Part shown: in pieces, positions 46,190-53,339 of the stretch | How positions within the stretch are numbered: position 1 is the stretch's first letter | How the letters are laid out: each line of letters begins with the position of its first letter | NCBI RefSeq assembly: GCF_002078505.1 | Contig: NZ_LUAV01000010.1 | Coordinates: 95,599-148,937 of the forward strand | Length of the DNA stretch: 53,339 nt | Direction of reading: 5' to 3' | Source: Ensifer aridi | Lineage (GTDB): Bacteria > Pseudomonadota > Alphaproteobacteria > Rhizobiales > Rhizobiaceae | Notes under the pieces: model-generated | Seen by the model: the letters and a program-made list of their open reading frames with translations, nothing else | Databases searched by the model: none | What the model was told of the DNA's origin: nothing | Program-made: the position numbers and the translations under genes

Positions 46190-47164
46190 TCAATTCGGGG
46201 CGACCACAACCCCCCAGGGTTGCTCCCCGACCTGAACCGAGCGGATCACCTCTTCCGCCTTCACGTCGATGATGCTGACGTCGTTGGAATTGCCGTTGGT
46301 GGTGATCAGGAATTCCTCGTCCGGAGTGAATGCCATCTGCCAGACCCGCTGACCGACGAGCAGATAGTCGAGAACCTCATCCGTCTTCCCGTCGATCACC
46401 GCGACGCGGTTTGCCGGGCCGAGCGCCACGAAAACGCGCGAGCCGTCCTTGGTCGCTTTCACGCCAACCGGCTGCAACCATTCGGGCAGCACGCCAGGTA
46501 CGGCGAAGGTGATCTTCTTGGTGATCTTCGGCTCAGCGGCCGATAGATCGATCACGGAAACGGTGCCGCCGATCTCGGAACTGACGTAAAGCTTCTTGCC
46601 GTCGGCCGTGAATTCGGCATAGCGCGGCCGCTGGTCCACCAATACATTGTGCACGATCTTGTAGCTTGAGGTATCGATGAAATGCGCCATGTTGGTGGTT
46701 TCGGACGTATTGATCACGGTCTTGGCATCTGGACTTACCGCAACGCCTTCCGGCTCGACGCCGACCGGCACCTCGGCCAACACCTGGCGCGTTTTTACAT
46801 CGACAACGGTGACCAGATTGTCGTCCTCGTTGGCGATGTAGAGTGGATTGCCTGAAGGATCGAGAGCGAAAAGTTCCGGGTCCGGGCCTGACGGAAGCGT
46901 ATGCAGTTCCTCGTACGTCTCGGGATCGAAGACACGGACGGTATCGTCGTCCGACGCGCAGACATAGAGTTCCTTGCCATCCGGGCTGATAGTGATGCCG
47001 CGCGGCCTGTTACCGGCCGGAAAGGTGGCGATCACCTCCCAACTTTGGCTGTCGAGCACGGTGACACTATTGCCGCGTTCGTTGCTCACGAAGACCTTGT
47101 TGGCCAAGGCAGGACCGACAAACATTAGAACGGCTGGCAGGAAGGCCAGTGCGGATCTCAGCAT
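46190..47164 (-). CDS. YVTN-type beta-propeller protein of PQQ/methanol clusters
   Basis: This 324-residue periplasmic protein has a signal peptide (LAFLPAVLMFVGPALA) and about seven beta-propeller blades. YVTN-like repeats include KVFVSNERGNSVTVLDSQSW, ELYVCASDDDTVRVFDPETY and KLYVSSEIGGTVSVIDLS. It matches the PQQ-dependent catabolism-associated propeller family and the lanthanide-cluster protein I know as LutD. Its molecular role is unknown. The gene starts 2 bases after the binding-protein gene ends. Confidence 0.85.
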   Translation of the reverse strand: MLRSALAFLPAVLMFVGPALANKVFVSNERGNSVTVLDSQSWEVIATFPAGNRPRGITISPDGKELYVCASDDDTVRVFDPETYEELHTLPSGPDPELFALDPSGNPLYIANEDDNLVTVVDVKTRQVLAEVPVGVEPEGVAVSPDAKTVINTSETTNMAHFIDTSSYKIVHNVLVDQRPRYAEFTADGKKLYVSSEIGGTVSVIDLSAAEPKITKKITFAVPGVLPEWLQPVGVKATKDGSRVFVALGPANRVAVIDGKTDEVLDYLLVGQRVWQMAFTPDEEFLITTNGNSNDVSIIDVKAEEVIRSVQVGEQPWGVVVAPN

Positions 47165-47165
47165 T

Positions 47166-48353
47166 CTATCCTCCGAAGGCTTGGCAGGCGGTTTCGGGCG
47201 CATCGATGCCCAGTGTGTCGAGCGGCGAATGCTGGTGCAGGAAACCGTCCTGCGGCGAAACGGAAACGGTCACCCGGCCGTCGGTCAAAAGGATCGGCTG
47301 GCGCAATTGCCCGTTCCACGATCGGAAGGTCAGCTTCTGCCCCTTGAACGCAGCCAGTTCGAAATCGGGCGAAAGGGCGTAGGCCCGCACGCTTACCGGA
47401 TCGGCCTTGCCGGACCGCGTCACCACCTCGCCGATGACGCGCATGGCAAGCCAGGCCTGGTAATCCTCCTCGCGCATGTTGCGCCCCGTCAGTTTTTCGA
47501 AGCGGCGTTGGAACTGGGTCGCTCCCCAGGCTTCATGGGCGGCATGCCAGGACACCGGGCGAAGGCCCGCAGAACCTGCGACAGGCCTAGGATCCCAAGT
47601 GTGATAAGGCAGGTAGGGCGCGAAAACGCCGGCCTCGTCGGCCGCGACGACCACATCGTGATCCTCGGCGTCTTGGGTGAAGACGGGGATCTGTTTTTGC
47701 ACCATGACATGGCCCGTGTCGGTGCGCCGGCCGCCGCCGGTGTCGACGAACTCCCGTTCCTCGACGATCTCCGCCCCGAATTTGGCGGCGGATTTTCGAT
47801 AACTGTCGGCCAGAAGCTTGTCCTCGGGATGCGAGCCGTGGATCAGCAGGATGCGCGACCATTTCTTCCACATCAGAAACTGGACGATACTGTCGCTGAG
47901 CATGGAGCGGCTCGGCGAGACATGCAGCACATTGGCCCGACAGTCTGCATCGCGCAGCGCCTCGTCACGAGCGCCTGCGTTCAAAAGCAGCACCTCCGGT
48001 CCGGCCCTATCGGACAGCGCCTTCAGCATGTCTCCTTCCGCGATCACTGCGATGAGCCCGATGCCTTCGGCTTTCAGCGCATCGAGCGCCGCCTCCGCCT
48101 GCTCCGGCGCAACCGCCTGCGTTTTCACGGTGTAGTCCATGCCCGTGAAAGCGCCTGTCGTCCGATTGTCCTCGTTCCCCAGCATGGCGCCGGCGAACCC
48201 GAGATCGGCGGGCGGCGCGTCGAGCCGTGAGATCGGCGGGCCGAGCACACGATCGATCCTGAGCACGGCCGTCTTCACCTCCGCTGCCTGCAAGGGGGAT
48301 GCGATAAGCATCGCGGCCCAGAAAACGGCAAGCAACAGCGATGGATTAGTCAT
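47166..48353 (-). CDS. ABC substrate-binding protein of the PQQ-alcohol dehydrogenase (lut-like) system
   Basis: This 395-residue protein has a signal peptide (LLAVFWAAMLIASPLQAAE). Its body resembles branched-chain amino-acid-type periplasmic binding proteins (LLIHGSHPEDKLLADSYRKS and [15 protein letters not shown]). Such proteins recur beside PQQ dehydrogenases and correspond by context to LutA, the periplasmic component of lanthanide uptake in methylotrophs. Metal binding itself is not visible in the sequence. It probably starts its own transcript, since a 249-base gap precedes it. Confidence 0.82.
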   Translation of the reverse strand: MTNPSLLLAVFWAAMLIASPLQAAEVKTAVLRIDRVLGPPISRLDAPPADLGFAGAMLGNEDNRTTGAFTGMDYTVKTQAVAPEQAEAALDALKAEGIGLIAVIAEGDMLKALSDRAGPEVLLLNAGARDEALRDADCRANVLHVSPSRSMLSDSIVQFLMWKKWSRILLIHGSHPEDKLLADSYRKSAAKFGAEIVEEREFVDTGGGRRTDTGHVMVQKQIPVFTQDAEDHDVVVAADEAGVFAPYLPYHTWDPRPVAGSAGLRPVSWHAAHEAWGATQFQRRFEKLTGRNMREEDYQAWLAMRVIGEVVTRSGKADPVSVRAYALSPDFELAAFKGQKLTFRSWNGQLRQPILLTDGRVTVSVSPQDGFLHQHSPLDTLGIDAPETACQAFGG

Positions 48354-48602
48354 TGCCCGGACGACCTCCCAATCTTCCCGACACTTCCCGCGAGTAGGAG
48401 ACTAACAGCGCAATTTGTGGCGTAAAACCGATACTTAAGGAGCGTAGTTTAGCATAATGCCTATGCTTGGCCGGGCCTGATGCAACGCATTCTGATAGCG
48501 CTTGTCAGTGATCATTTGACACCTCGGTTCGCCGTCGCCGTGGGCCGACTGGCCCGACCGGAAACGGGGTCGGCGGGACCACTGAAAGGAGCTGCGGAGC
48601 GG
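48354..48602 (-). promoter_or_regulatory. Intergenic region upstream of the lut-like genes
   Basis: This gap, gene-free on both strands, separates xoxJ from the binding-protein gene on the same strand and probably contains a promoter. A small palindrome, GCATAATGCCTATGC (48459-48473), lies in an AT-rich part and could be a -10 region or operator. This is a weak assignment. Confidence 0.35.
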
Positions 48603-49460
48603 TCAGTCCTGCACCTCGAGCGGGCCGGTCCCCATATCGTTCAGGAGCGGCACGCCCGCTTTCGCGAGAATGGCGTTGATCTCGGACTGATTGCGGCGGA
48701 TCAGCGAATTCAGCTTGCGCTCCCAGACCTTCTCGCCCTGCCGCACGCCCATCGTGATGCGGTAGAAGAGCCTCGGCGGCGTCGGCTCCGACAAAAGCGG
48801 CGTCACCTTCAGATCCGGATGGCTAGCCCTTACGAGCGGTGCGCCGATCGGCCCCCAGAGGATGGCTGCGTCGATAGCGCCGGACTTCAGGTCGGCAAGC
48901 ATGTCATCGGCCGGATCCTCGTAGCGCCGATCGACCATCAGATGGTAGCCCCTCGCTTTGGGCATCAGTCCGTTTCTCGCCAGGTGCGTGGCCGGCGGGG
49001 TTCCCGCGACGATGCCGACCCGCTTGTCCTTGAGAAGCGGGTCGGACAGCGTCGTGACGCCGGCCAGCGGGCTGTTCGAAGCGACGATCAGCACATAAGC
49101 CGAGGTATAGTAGTGGTTGGTGTTCAACACCAATTCGTCGCCCTGGGCGTAACCTATGACCACATCGCAGGCATTGGCCTGCAAGGTCTTGCGAACGAAG
49201 CCGGTCGCCATCGGAAACCACGTGTAATGCAGCGGCAGTCCGAGCTTGGACGCTATCAGCTCGGCGATCTTGTTCTCGAACCCTGCACCTGAGCGATCCG
49301 ACATCGGCAGATTGGCTGGATCGGCACAGACCCGAAACGCCGTCTTCGACACCAGGTCCGACGTCTGAGCCAGCGCCGGCGCGGTGCCAGAAAAGGCCAA
49401 CAGCAGAACGCCGGCGGCTGCGGCCAGGCTAGTTGTGGCCAAGGCAGGAGTTTTCAGCAT
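48603..49460 (-). CDS. xoxJ: XoxJ-like periplasmic binding protein
   Basis: This 285-residue protein has a signal peptide (ATTSLAAAAGVLLLAFSGTAPALAQ split by Ala-rich sequence) and the fold of amino-acid-type binding proteins (FRVCADPANLPMSDRSGAGF and CDVVIGYAQGDELVLNTNHY). It matches the quinoprotein dehydrogenase-associated family, in which XoxJ is thought to help mature or activate XoxF. ATG 49460 gives a proper signal peptide; the gene overlaps xoxG by 32 bases. Confidence 0.85.
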   Translation of the reverse strand: MLKTPALATTSLAAAAGVLLLAFSGTAPALAQTSDLVSKTAFRVCADPANLPMSDRSGAGFENKIAELIASKLGLPLHYTWFPMATGFVRKTLQANACDVVIGYAQGDELVLNTNHYYTSAYVLIVASNSPLAGVTTLSDPLLKDKRVGIVAGTPPATHLARNGLMPKARGYHLMVDRRYEDPADDMLADLKSGAIDAAILWGPIGAPLVRASHPDLKVTPLLSEPTPPRLFYRITMGVRQGEKVWERKLNSLIRRNQSEINAILAKAGVPLLNDMGTGPLEVQD

Positions 49461-49965
49461 CCCGGATCGCATCCGTTTTCGGTTCCTTCTTCGCCGGCCT
49501 TCCCCGAGGCAGCGCATCAGCTCCGCGCGCTTTCAAATAGACGTAGATGTCGTCGAGATAACACATCACGTTGACGTTCTCGCCAAAGGCCGGCATCACC
49601 GAGTTCTCGGCAGCATTCACCTTCTTGCGTCCGTTCGTGACGACATCGATGAAGGCGTAGTAGTCCATATTTATCGCGGAGTTCTTCAAGGCCGGCGCAT
49701 AGCTCGATCCCTCGCCCTCCGGACCATGACAGACATGACATTCCGAATGGTAGCGGCGAAAGCCCGAATAGGTCAGCCAGTCGACCGTGCCGTCTTTGGC
49801 GATTTTGAAGGTAGGAACGTCGTCGGCGGTGTAGTAGCGCCCGTTTTCGTCGCGGACGGCGGTAATATTGTCCTTTGGCGCTTGCGGGTCTTCTGCGCCT
49901 GCGGCGCCGGCCATGAGCGTCAACACGGCAAGGATCATCGGTACGGCGGTTGTTAATCTGGTCAT
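49429..49965 (-). CDS. xoxG: Cytochrome c XoxG, electron acceptor of XoxF
   Basis: This 178-residue periplasmic cytochrome has a signal peptide (AVPMILAVLTLMAGAAGAED) and a single haem site (CHVCH near residue 76). An axial Met is likely in NSVMPAFGENVN. Two further Cys (VMCYLDD, ENSCLGHN) fit the methanol-metabolism-related four-Cys cytochrome family. It directly follows xoxF on the same strand, as expected for its redox partner. Confidence 0.9.
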   Translation of the reverse strand: MTRLTTAVPMILAVLTLMAGAAGAEDPQAPKDNITAVRDENGRYYTADDVPTFKIAKDGTVDWLTYSGFRRYHSECHVCHGPEGEGSSYAPALKNSAINMDYYAFIDVVTNGRKKVNAAENSVMPAFGENVNVMCYLDDIYVYLKARGADALPRGRPAKKEPKTDAIRDAENSCLGHN

Positions 49966-50041
49966 CTTGCGTCCTTTTAGGCGGAGAACGAACGGGCGCG
50001 GGTTTCAACGGCCGCGCCCATTCCTGAGCGAAGATTGCCGC

Positions 50042-51844
50042 TTATTCTGGCAGCTTGAACACGGTGAGCGTGCCACCGAGCGCGGTGTAGTTGCTGAGGG
50101 CCGAATAGCCGCCGACGGCTCCGAGACCATCATTCGGGTTGGTGAGCCCGGCCGCGAGACCGATACCGGCCCAACCGCCGACACCCGAAAGCACGGCTAC
50201 ATACTGCTTGCCGCCATGGGCATAGGTCATCACGTTGCCGATCACTCCGGAAGGCGTCTTGAAGCGATAGAGCTCCTTGCCCGTCGCGGCGTCGACCGCC
50301 TTCAGATAGCCCTCGAGCGTACCGTAGAAGACCACGTCACCGGCTGTTGCCAGAGCGCCCGACCAGACAGAGAACGGTTCGGGCAGGGACCACTTGATCT
50401 TGCCTTCCTTGTTGTCCCAGGCGATGAAGTTGCCCATGCCACCGTGGCTGTCCTTCGGCGGATACATCGACAGCGTGGCCCCGACATAGGGCTGACCGGC
50501 GGTGTAGCTTACCCGGAAAGGCTCATAGTCCATGCAGACGTGGTTGGTCGGCACGTAGAACAGCTCGGTCTTCGGCGAGTAGGCCGCGGGCTGCTGGTCC
50601 TTGGTGCCGAGCGCCGCCGGGCAGACGCCGGTCGTGTTCGTATCTTCGCCGTTCTGCTCGGTCGAATACTGTGCCACGACTTCCGGTCGACCATATTTTT
50701 CGGAGTTCGGATCCATATCCACTTTGGTCGCCCAGTTGACCACGGGATCGTACTTCTCCGCCACCAGCAGTTCACCGGTTACGCGGTCCATCGTATAGGC
50801 GAAGCCGTTGCGGTCGAAATGGGTCAGCAGCTTGCGATCCTGGCCGTCGATCTGCTGATTGGTCAGGATCATCTCGTTGACGCCGTCATAGTCCCATTCG
50901 TCATGGGGCGTCATCTGATAGACCCATTTGGCCATGCCGGTGTCGACGTCACGCGCGAAGATCGTCATGGACCAGCGATTGTCGCCGGGCCGCTGGGTCG
51001 GGTTCCAGGTGGAGGGGTTGCCGGTTCCGTAGTACACCACGTTCAATTCGGGATCATAGGAGTACCAGCCCCAGGTCGTGCCACCGCCGATCTTCCACTG
51101 ATCGCCTTCCCAGGTGGTGAGGCCCGAGTCCTTGCCGACCGGCTTGCCCAAATTCGTGGTCTTTTCCGGGTCCATCAGCGTATCGCTGTCCGGGCCCATG
51201 GAGTAACCGCGCCACACGACCTTGCCATCCGCCATCGAATAGGCCGTCACGTGGCCCCGGACGCCGAACTCACCGCCGGATATGCCGACGAGAACCTTGT
51301 CCTTCACCGGCATGACGGTGGCGGTATTGGTCTCTCCCTTGGAAGGATCGCCGTTCTTGACGCTCCAGATCACCTTGCCCGTCTTGGCATCCAGCGCCAC
51401 GACGGTCGTATCGGCCTGATGCAGGAAGATCTTGTTGTCGGCATAGGCCACACCGCGATTGACGGTGTCGCAACACATCACGGGAATGACGTTCTCGTCC
51501 TGTTTCGGCTCGTATTTCCAGACGATCTGTCCTTCTTTGCTGAGATCCAGCGCATAGACCGTGTTCGGGAACGGCGTATGCACATACATCATGTCGCCGA
51601 CTACCAGCGGCGAGCCTTCGTGACCGCGCAGGACGCCGGTCGAGAAAGTCCACGCCACCTGCAGTTTGCTGACGTTATCCTTGTTAATCTGGTCGAGCTT
51701 CGAGTAGCGCAGGTTGGCATAGTCGCCGGTTTGGATGGCCCATTGATTGGGGTCATCGATGAGCTTTTGCAATTCCGAGTTGGCGAGAGCGACCTGCGCG
51801 CCGCCTATCGATGTCAAGGCAAGCATTGTAAGAAGTCGTTTCAT
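50042..51844 (-). CDS. xoxF: Lanthanide-dependent PQQ methanol dehydrogenase XoxF
   Basis: This 600-residue periplasmic eight-bladed quinoprotein oxidises methanol to formaldehyde (or formate) using PQQ and a lanthanide. It has a short signal peptide ([18 protein letters not shown]), the vicinal Cys pair in [10 protein letters not shown], the metal Glu in [10 protein letters not shown], and the Asn in [12 protein letters not shown]. The Asp-Tyr-Asp motif in [12 protein letters not shown] distinguishes lanthanide enzymes from calcium MxaF (Asp-Tyr-Ala). GAGGAGGATGAA precedes the start. No mxaF or mxaI lies in the window. Confidence 0.96.
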   Translation of the reverse strand: MKRLLTMLALTSIGGAQVALANSELQKLIDDPNQWAIQTGDYANLRYSKLDQINKDNVSKLQVAWTFSTGVLRGHEGSPLVVGDMMYVHTPFPNTVYALDLSKEGQIVWKYEPKQDENVIPVMCCDTVNRGVAYADNKIFLHQADTTVVALDAKTGKVIWSVKNGDPSKGETNTATVMPVKDKVLVGISGGEFGVRGHVTAYSMADGKVVWRGYSMGPDSDTLMDPEKTTNLGKPVGKDSGLTTWEGDQWKIGGGTTWGWYSYDPELNVVYYGTGNPSTWNPTQRPGDNRWSMTIFARDVDTGMAKWVYQMTPHDEWDYDGVNEMILTNQQIDGQDRKLLTHFDRNGFAYTMDRVTGELLVAEKYDPVVNWATKVDMDPNSEKYGRPEVVAQYSTEQNGEDTNTTGVCPAALGTKDQQPAAYSPKTELFYVPTNHVCMDYEPFRVSYTAGQPYVGATLSMYPPKDSHGGMGNFIAWDNKEGKIKWSLPEPFSVWSGALATAGDVVFYGTLEGYLKAVDAATGKELYRFKTPSGVIGNVMTYAHGGKQYVAVLSGVGGWAGIGLAAGLTNPNDGLGAVGGYSALSNYTALGGTLTVFKLPE

Positions 51845-52026
51845 TTCATCCTCCTCTTGAGTGCTGCCGATCAGGGCCTTTCAGCCCGCTCGCCCCGGAA
51901 AAACCTTGCGGTCTCCTCTTTTCCCGGTATCAGCTTGCGACACGGTTTCGCATGGCCTGGGCAAATCTCCGTAAGCTGCCGTGGCCGCCTTCCTCCTGCT
52001 GTTGTTCGAGCCCTCCTCCCTTGCGT
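51845..52026 (-). promoter_or_regulatory. Upstream region of xoxF
   Basis: These 182 bases precede xoxF and follow the cytochrome gene on the same strand. The region has a possible small hairpin around 51877-51893 (CAGGGCC/GGCCCT-like, imperfect) near the xoxF start. No RNA or peptide gene is visible. Lanthanide-responsive control would have to act here, but no known operator can be named. Confidence 0.35.
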
Positions 52027-52440
52027 TTAAGGAAACGTCGCCAGATATGCGATCAGATCGGCGCGCTCCTGATCCTTGCGCAATCCCGCAAAAGTCATCT
52101 TGGTGCCTGGCAGGAACCCCTTCGGGTTGGTCAGAAACTCGCCGATCTTCTCCGGCGTCCAGATCAACCCTGCCTCGGCCTCCTTGCTCATCGCGGGAGA
52201 GTAGGCGTAGCCTTCGACTTTGCCCGCCGGCCGGCCGATTACGCCGGTCAGCACGGGGCCGGTCTTCGATTTGGCGTCCGGACCGATCGCGTGACAGGCC
52301 TGACACTTGCGAAATACCTTCTCGCCCGCTGCCGGATCGCCCGCCGCGGGGTCGAATGCGAGTGCCGGCGCAATCACGCCTGCCAGAGTTCCGCCGAATA
52401 CGACGACAGCCGCCAATTGGGTACCAAGTCTTGAAGCCAT
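52027..52440 (-). CDS. Class I cytochrome c (c2-like)
   Basis: This 137-residue exported cytochrome has a signal peptide (LAAVVVFGGTLAGVIAPALA), a haem motif CQACH near residue 46 and an axial Met in GTKMTFAGLRK. It resembles mitochondrial/c2-type cytochromes that pass electrons to a terminal oxidase. Its position between fghA and xoxF suggests that it takes electrons from XoxG. It lies 13 bases downstream of fghA. Confidence 0.88.
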   Translation of the reverse strand: MASRLGTQLAAVVVFGGTLAGVIAPALAFDPAAGDPAAGEKVFRKCQACHAIGPDAKSKTGPVLTGVIGRPAGKVEGYAYSPAMSKEAEAGLIWTPEKIGEFLTNPKGFLPGTKMTFAGLRKDQERADLIAYLATFP

Positions 52441-52453
52441 ACCTTCCTCTCCG

Positions 52454-53284
52454 TTACGCGGCGTTCAGCCGCTCTGCATGCCAGCGCACGTGATCTTCGC
52501 CAAAGCTCGCCACGAAGTAGTAGCTGTGGTCATAGCCGGCCTGCATCCTAAGGATGCCGGCCTGCCGCCGCTCCGCCAGCAGCCGGGCCATCGCCTCGGG
52601 CTGTAGCTGCCCCAGAAACTGGTCTGCCACGCCCTGGTCGATGAGGATGTCGCCATGCCAGCCGAGTTCGCCTAGGAGTAGGCAGGCGTCGTAGTTACCC
52701 CAATGGGCCTCGTCGTCGCCCAGATAGGCCGAAAACTGCTTGCGCCCCCAGTCGGACCGGGTCGGATTGACGATCGGTGCAAAAGCGGAAACGGAGCGGA
52801 ACAATTCAGGGTTACGAAATGCGATCGTCAGCGCGCCATGGCCGCCCATGGAGTGGCCGGTGATGCCGTTGACGCCGTTGAGCGGCAATCGGTCCTCCAG
52901 CAAGGCGGGCAGTTCGGTGACGATGTAGTCATACATCCGGTAATGCGGTGCCCAGGGCTTCTGGGTGGCGTTGACGTAGAAACCCGCGCCCTGGCCGAGA
53001 TCATAGGCTTCATCGTCGGCGACGCCTTCACCCCGCGGCGAGGTGTCTGGGAAAACAAGCGCCAGCCCCTGCTCCGCCGCATGCCGCTGCAGGCCCGCCT
53101 TGATCATCGCGTTCTCATGGGTGCATGTCAGCCCCGAGAGATACCATAACAGCGGGACCGGCCGTTTCCGCGCCTGCGGCGGCATATAGAGGCCGAACGT
53201 CATCTCGACGCCGCAGACCTCGGAGGGGTGGCGGTAGACCGCCTGCGTTCCGCCGAAACATTGGCTTTGCGTTACGAGTTCCAT
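52454..53284 (-). CDS. fghA: S-formylglutathione hydrolase
   Basis: This 276-residue esterase-D-type serine hydrolase releases formate and glutathione in formaldehyde oxidation. The nucleophile lies in ITGHSMGGHGAL. LLWYLSGLTCTHENAMIKAG and PDTSPRGEGVADDEAYDLG are family signatures, and a catalytic His is in YDHSYYFVASFGEDH. The ATG at 53284 is chosen over a TTG four codons upstream. The glutathione-dependent formaldehyde dehydrogenase is not in the window and may lie just to the right. Confidence 0.94.
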   Translation of the reverse strand: MELVTQSQCFGGTQAVYRHPSEVCGVEMTFGLYMPPQARKRPVPLLWYLSGLTCTHENAMIKAGLQRHAAEQGLALVFPDTSPRGEGVADDEAYDLGQGAGFYVNATQKPWAPHYRMYDYIVTELPALLEDRLPLNGVNGITGHSMGGHGALTIAFRNPELFRSVSAFAPIVNPTRSDWGRKQFSAYLGDDEAHWGNYDACLLLGELGWHGDILIDQGVADQFLGQLQPEAMARLLAERRQAGILRMQAGYDHSYYFVASFGEDHVRWHAERLNAA

Positions 53285-53339
53285 GTTCGAGCTCAATACA
53301 CGACCACGCTGCGGATACTTTCGCCGGAATGCATGAGCT

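Noticed and set aside
49868..52030. 720-codon open frame on the plus strand opposite xoxF
   Set aside because: Antisense to a well-supported gene; low-complexity composition and no ribosome-binding site.

Overview
The window reads as genomic DNA of a Sinorhizobium/Ensifer-type alphaproteobacterium. The grounds are high GC content, rhizobial-style palindromic repeats, long rhizobial-type UvrB, a BigR/Blh sulfur operon, and a pqq-cbb-xox block whose order matches what I recall of the pSymB replicon of S. meliloti. No tRNA, rRNA, CRISPR array, complete insertion sequence or prophage was recognised.

Left part (1-4.7 kb): a compact, apparently little-studied RiPP (ribosomally made, modified peptide) locus. 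A YcaO enzyme and a TfuA partner (overlapping genes) follow a 124-residue peptide gene whose C-terminal half is three 24-residue tandem repeats. A second, shorter, related peptide (one repeat-like unit) lies behind a large SARP/BTAD-TPR regulator on the opposite strand. The only Cys in the two peptides is in the first repeat, and no azoline dehydrogenase or E1-like partner gene is visible, so backbone thioamidation or another YcaO chemistry is the more natural guess. This is the best candidate for an undescribed system in the window.

Middle-left part (4.7-23.5 kb): ordinary rhizobial chromosome-type genes. They are an ABC-2 exporter, bigR-blh-TauE (sulfide/persulfide detoxification), an extensin-like lipoprotein, a triple Kazal-like lipoprotein, a chemoreceptor, a thioesterase, a frameshifted membrane protein, a TetR-YciI pair with a perfect palindrome over the promoter, uvrB with a palindromic repeat inside its 3' end, an MFS permease, a J-domain protein, cspA and dusA. 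From 23.8 to 27 kb comes a short accessory zone (hydrolase-phosphoribosyltransferase-CBS operon, a truncated SDR remnant, a ProC-like gene) that looks like the junction between two genomic blocks.

Right part (27-53.3 kb): a nearly complete lanthanide methanol-to-CO2-to-biomass module. pqqABCDE makes PQQ. XoxF (with the lanthanide-type Asp-Tyr-Asp motif), cytochrome XoxG and XoxJ oxidise methanol. A second cytochrome c lies next to them. Gfa and FghA belong to the glutathione route of formaldehyde oxidation, with the dehydrogenase itself probably beyond the right edge. A lut-like set (ABC ATPase and permease, binding protein, beta-propeller, small exported protein) may serve lanthanide handling, and a NitT/TauT-type ABC system sits inside it. 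CbbR and cbbFPTALSXE plus a thioredoxin-like protein form the Calvin-Benson-Bassham operon that would fix the CO2 released.
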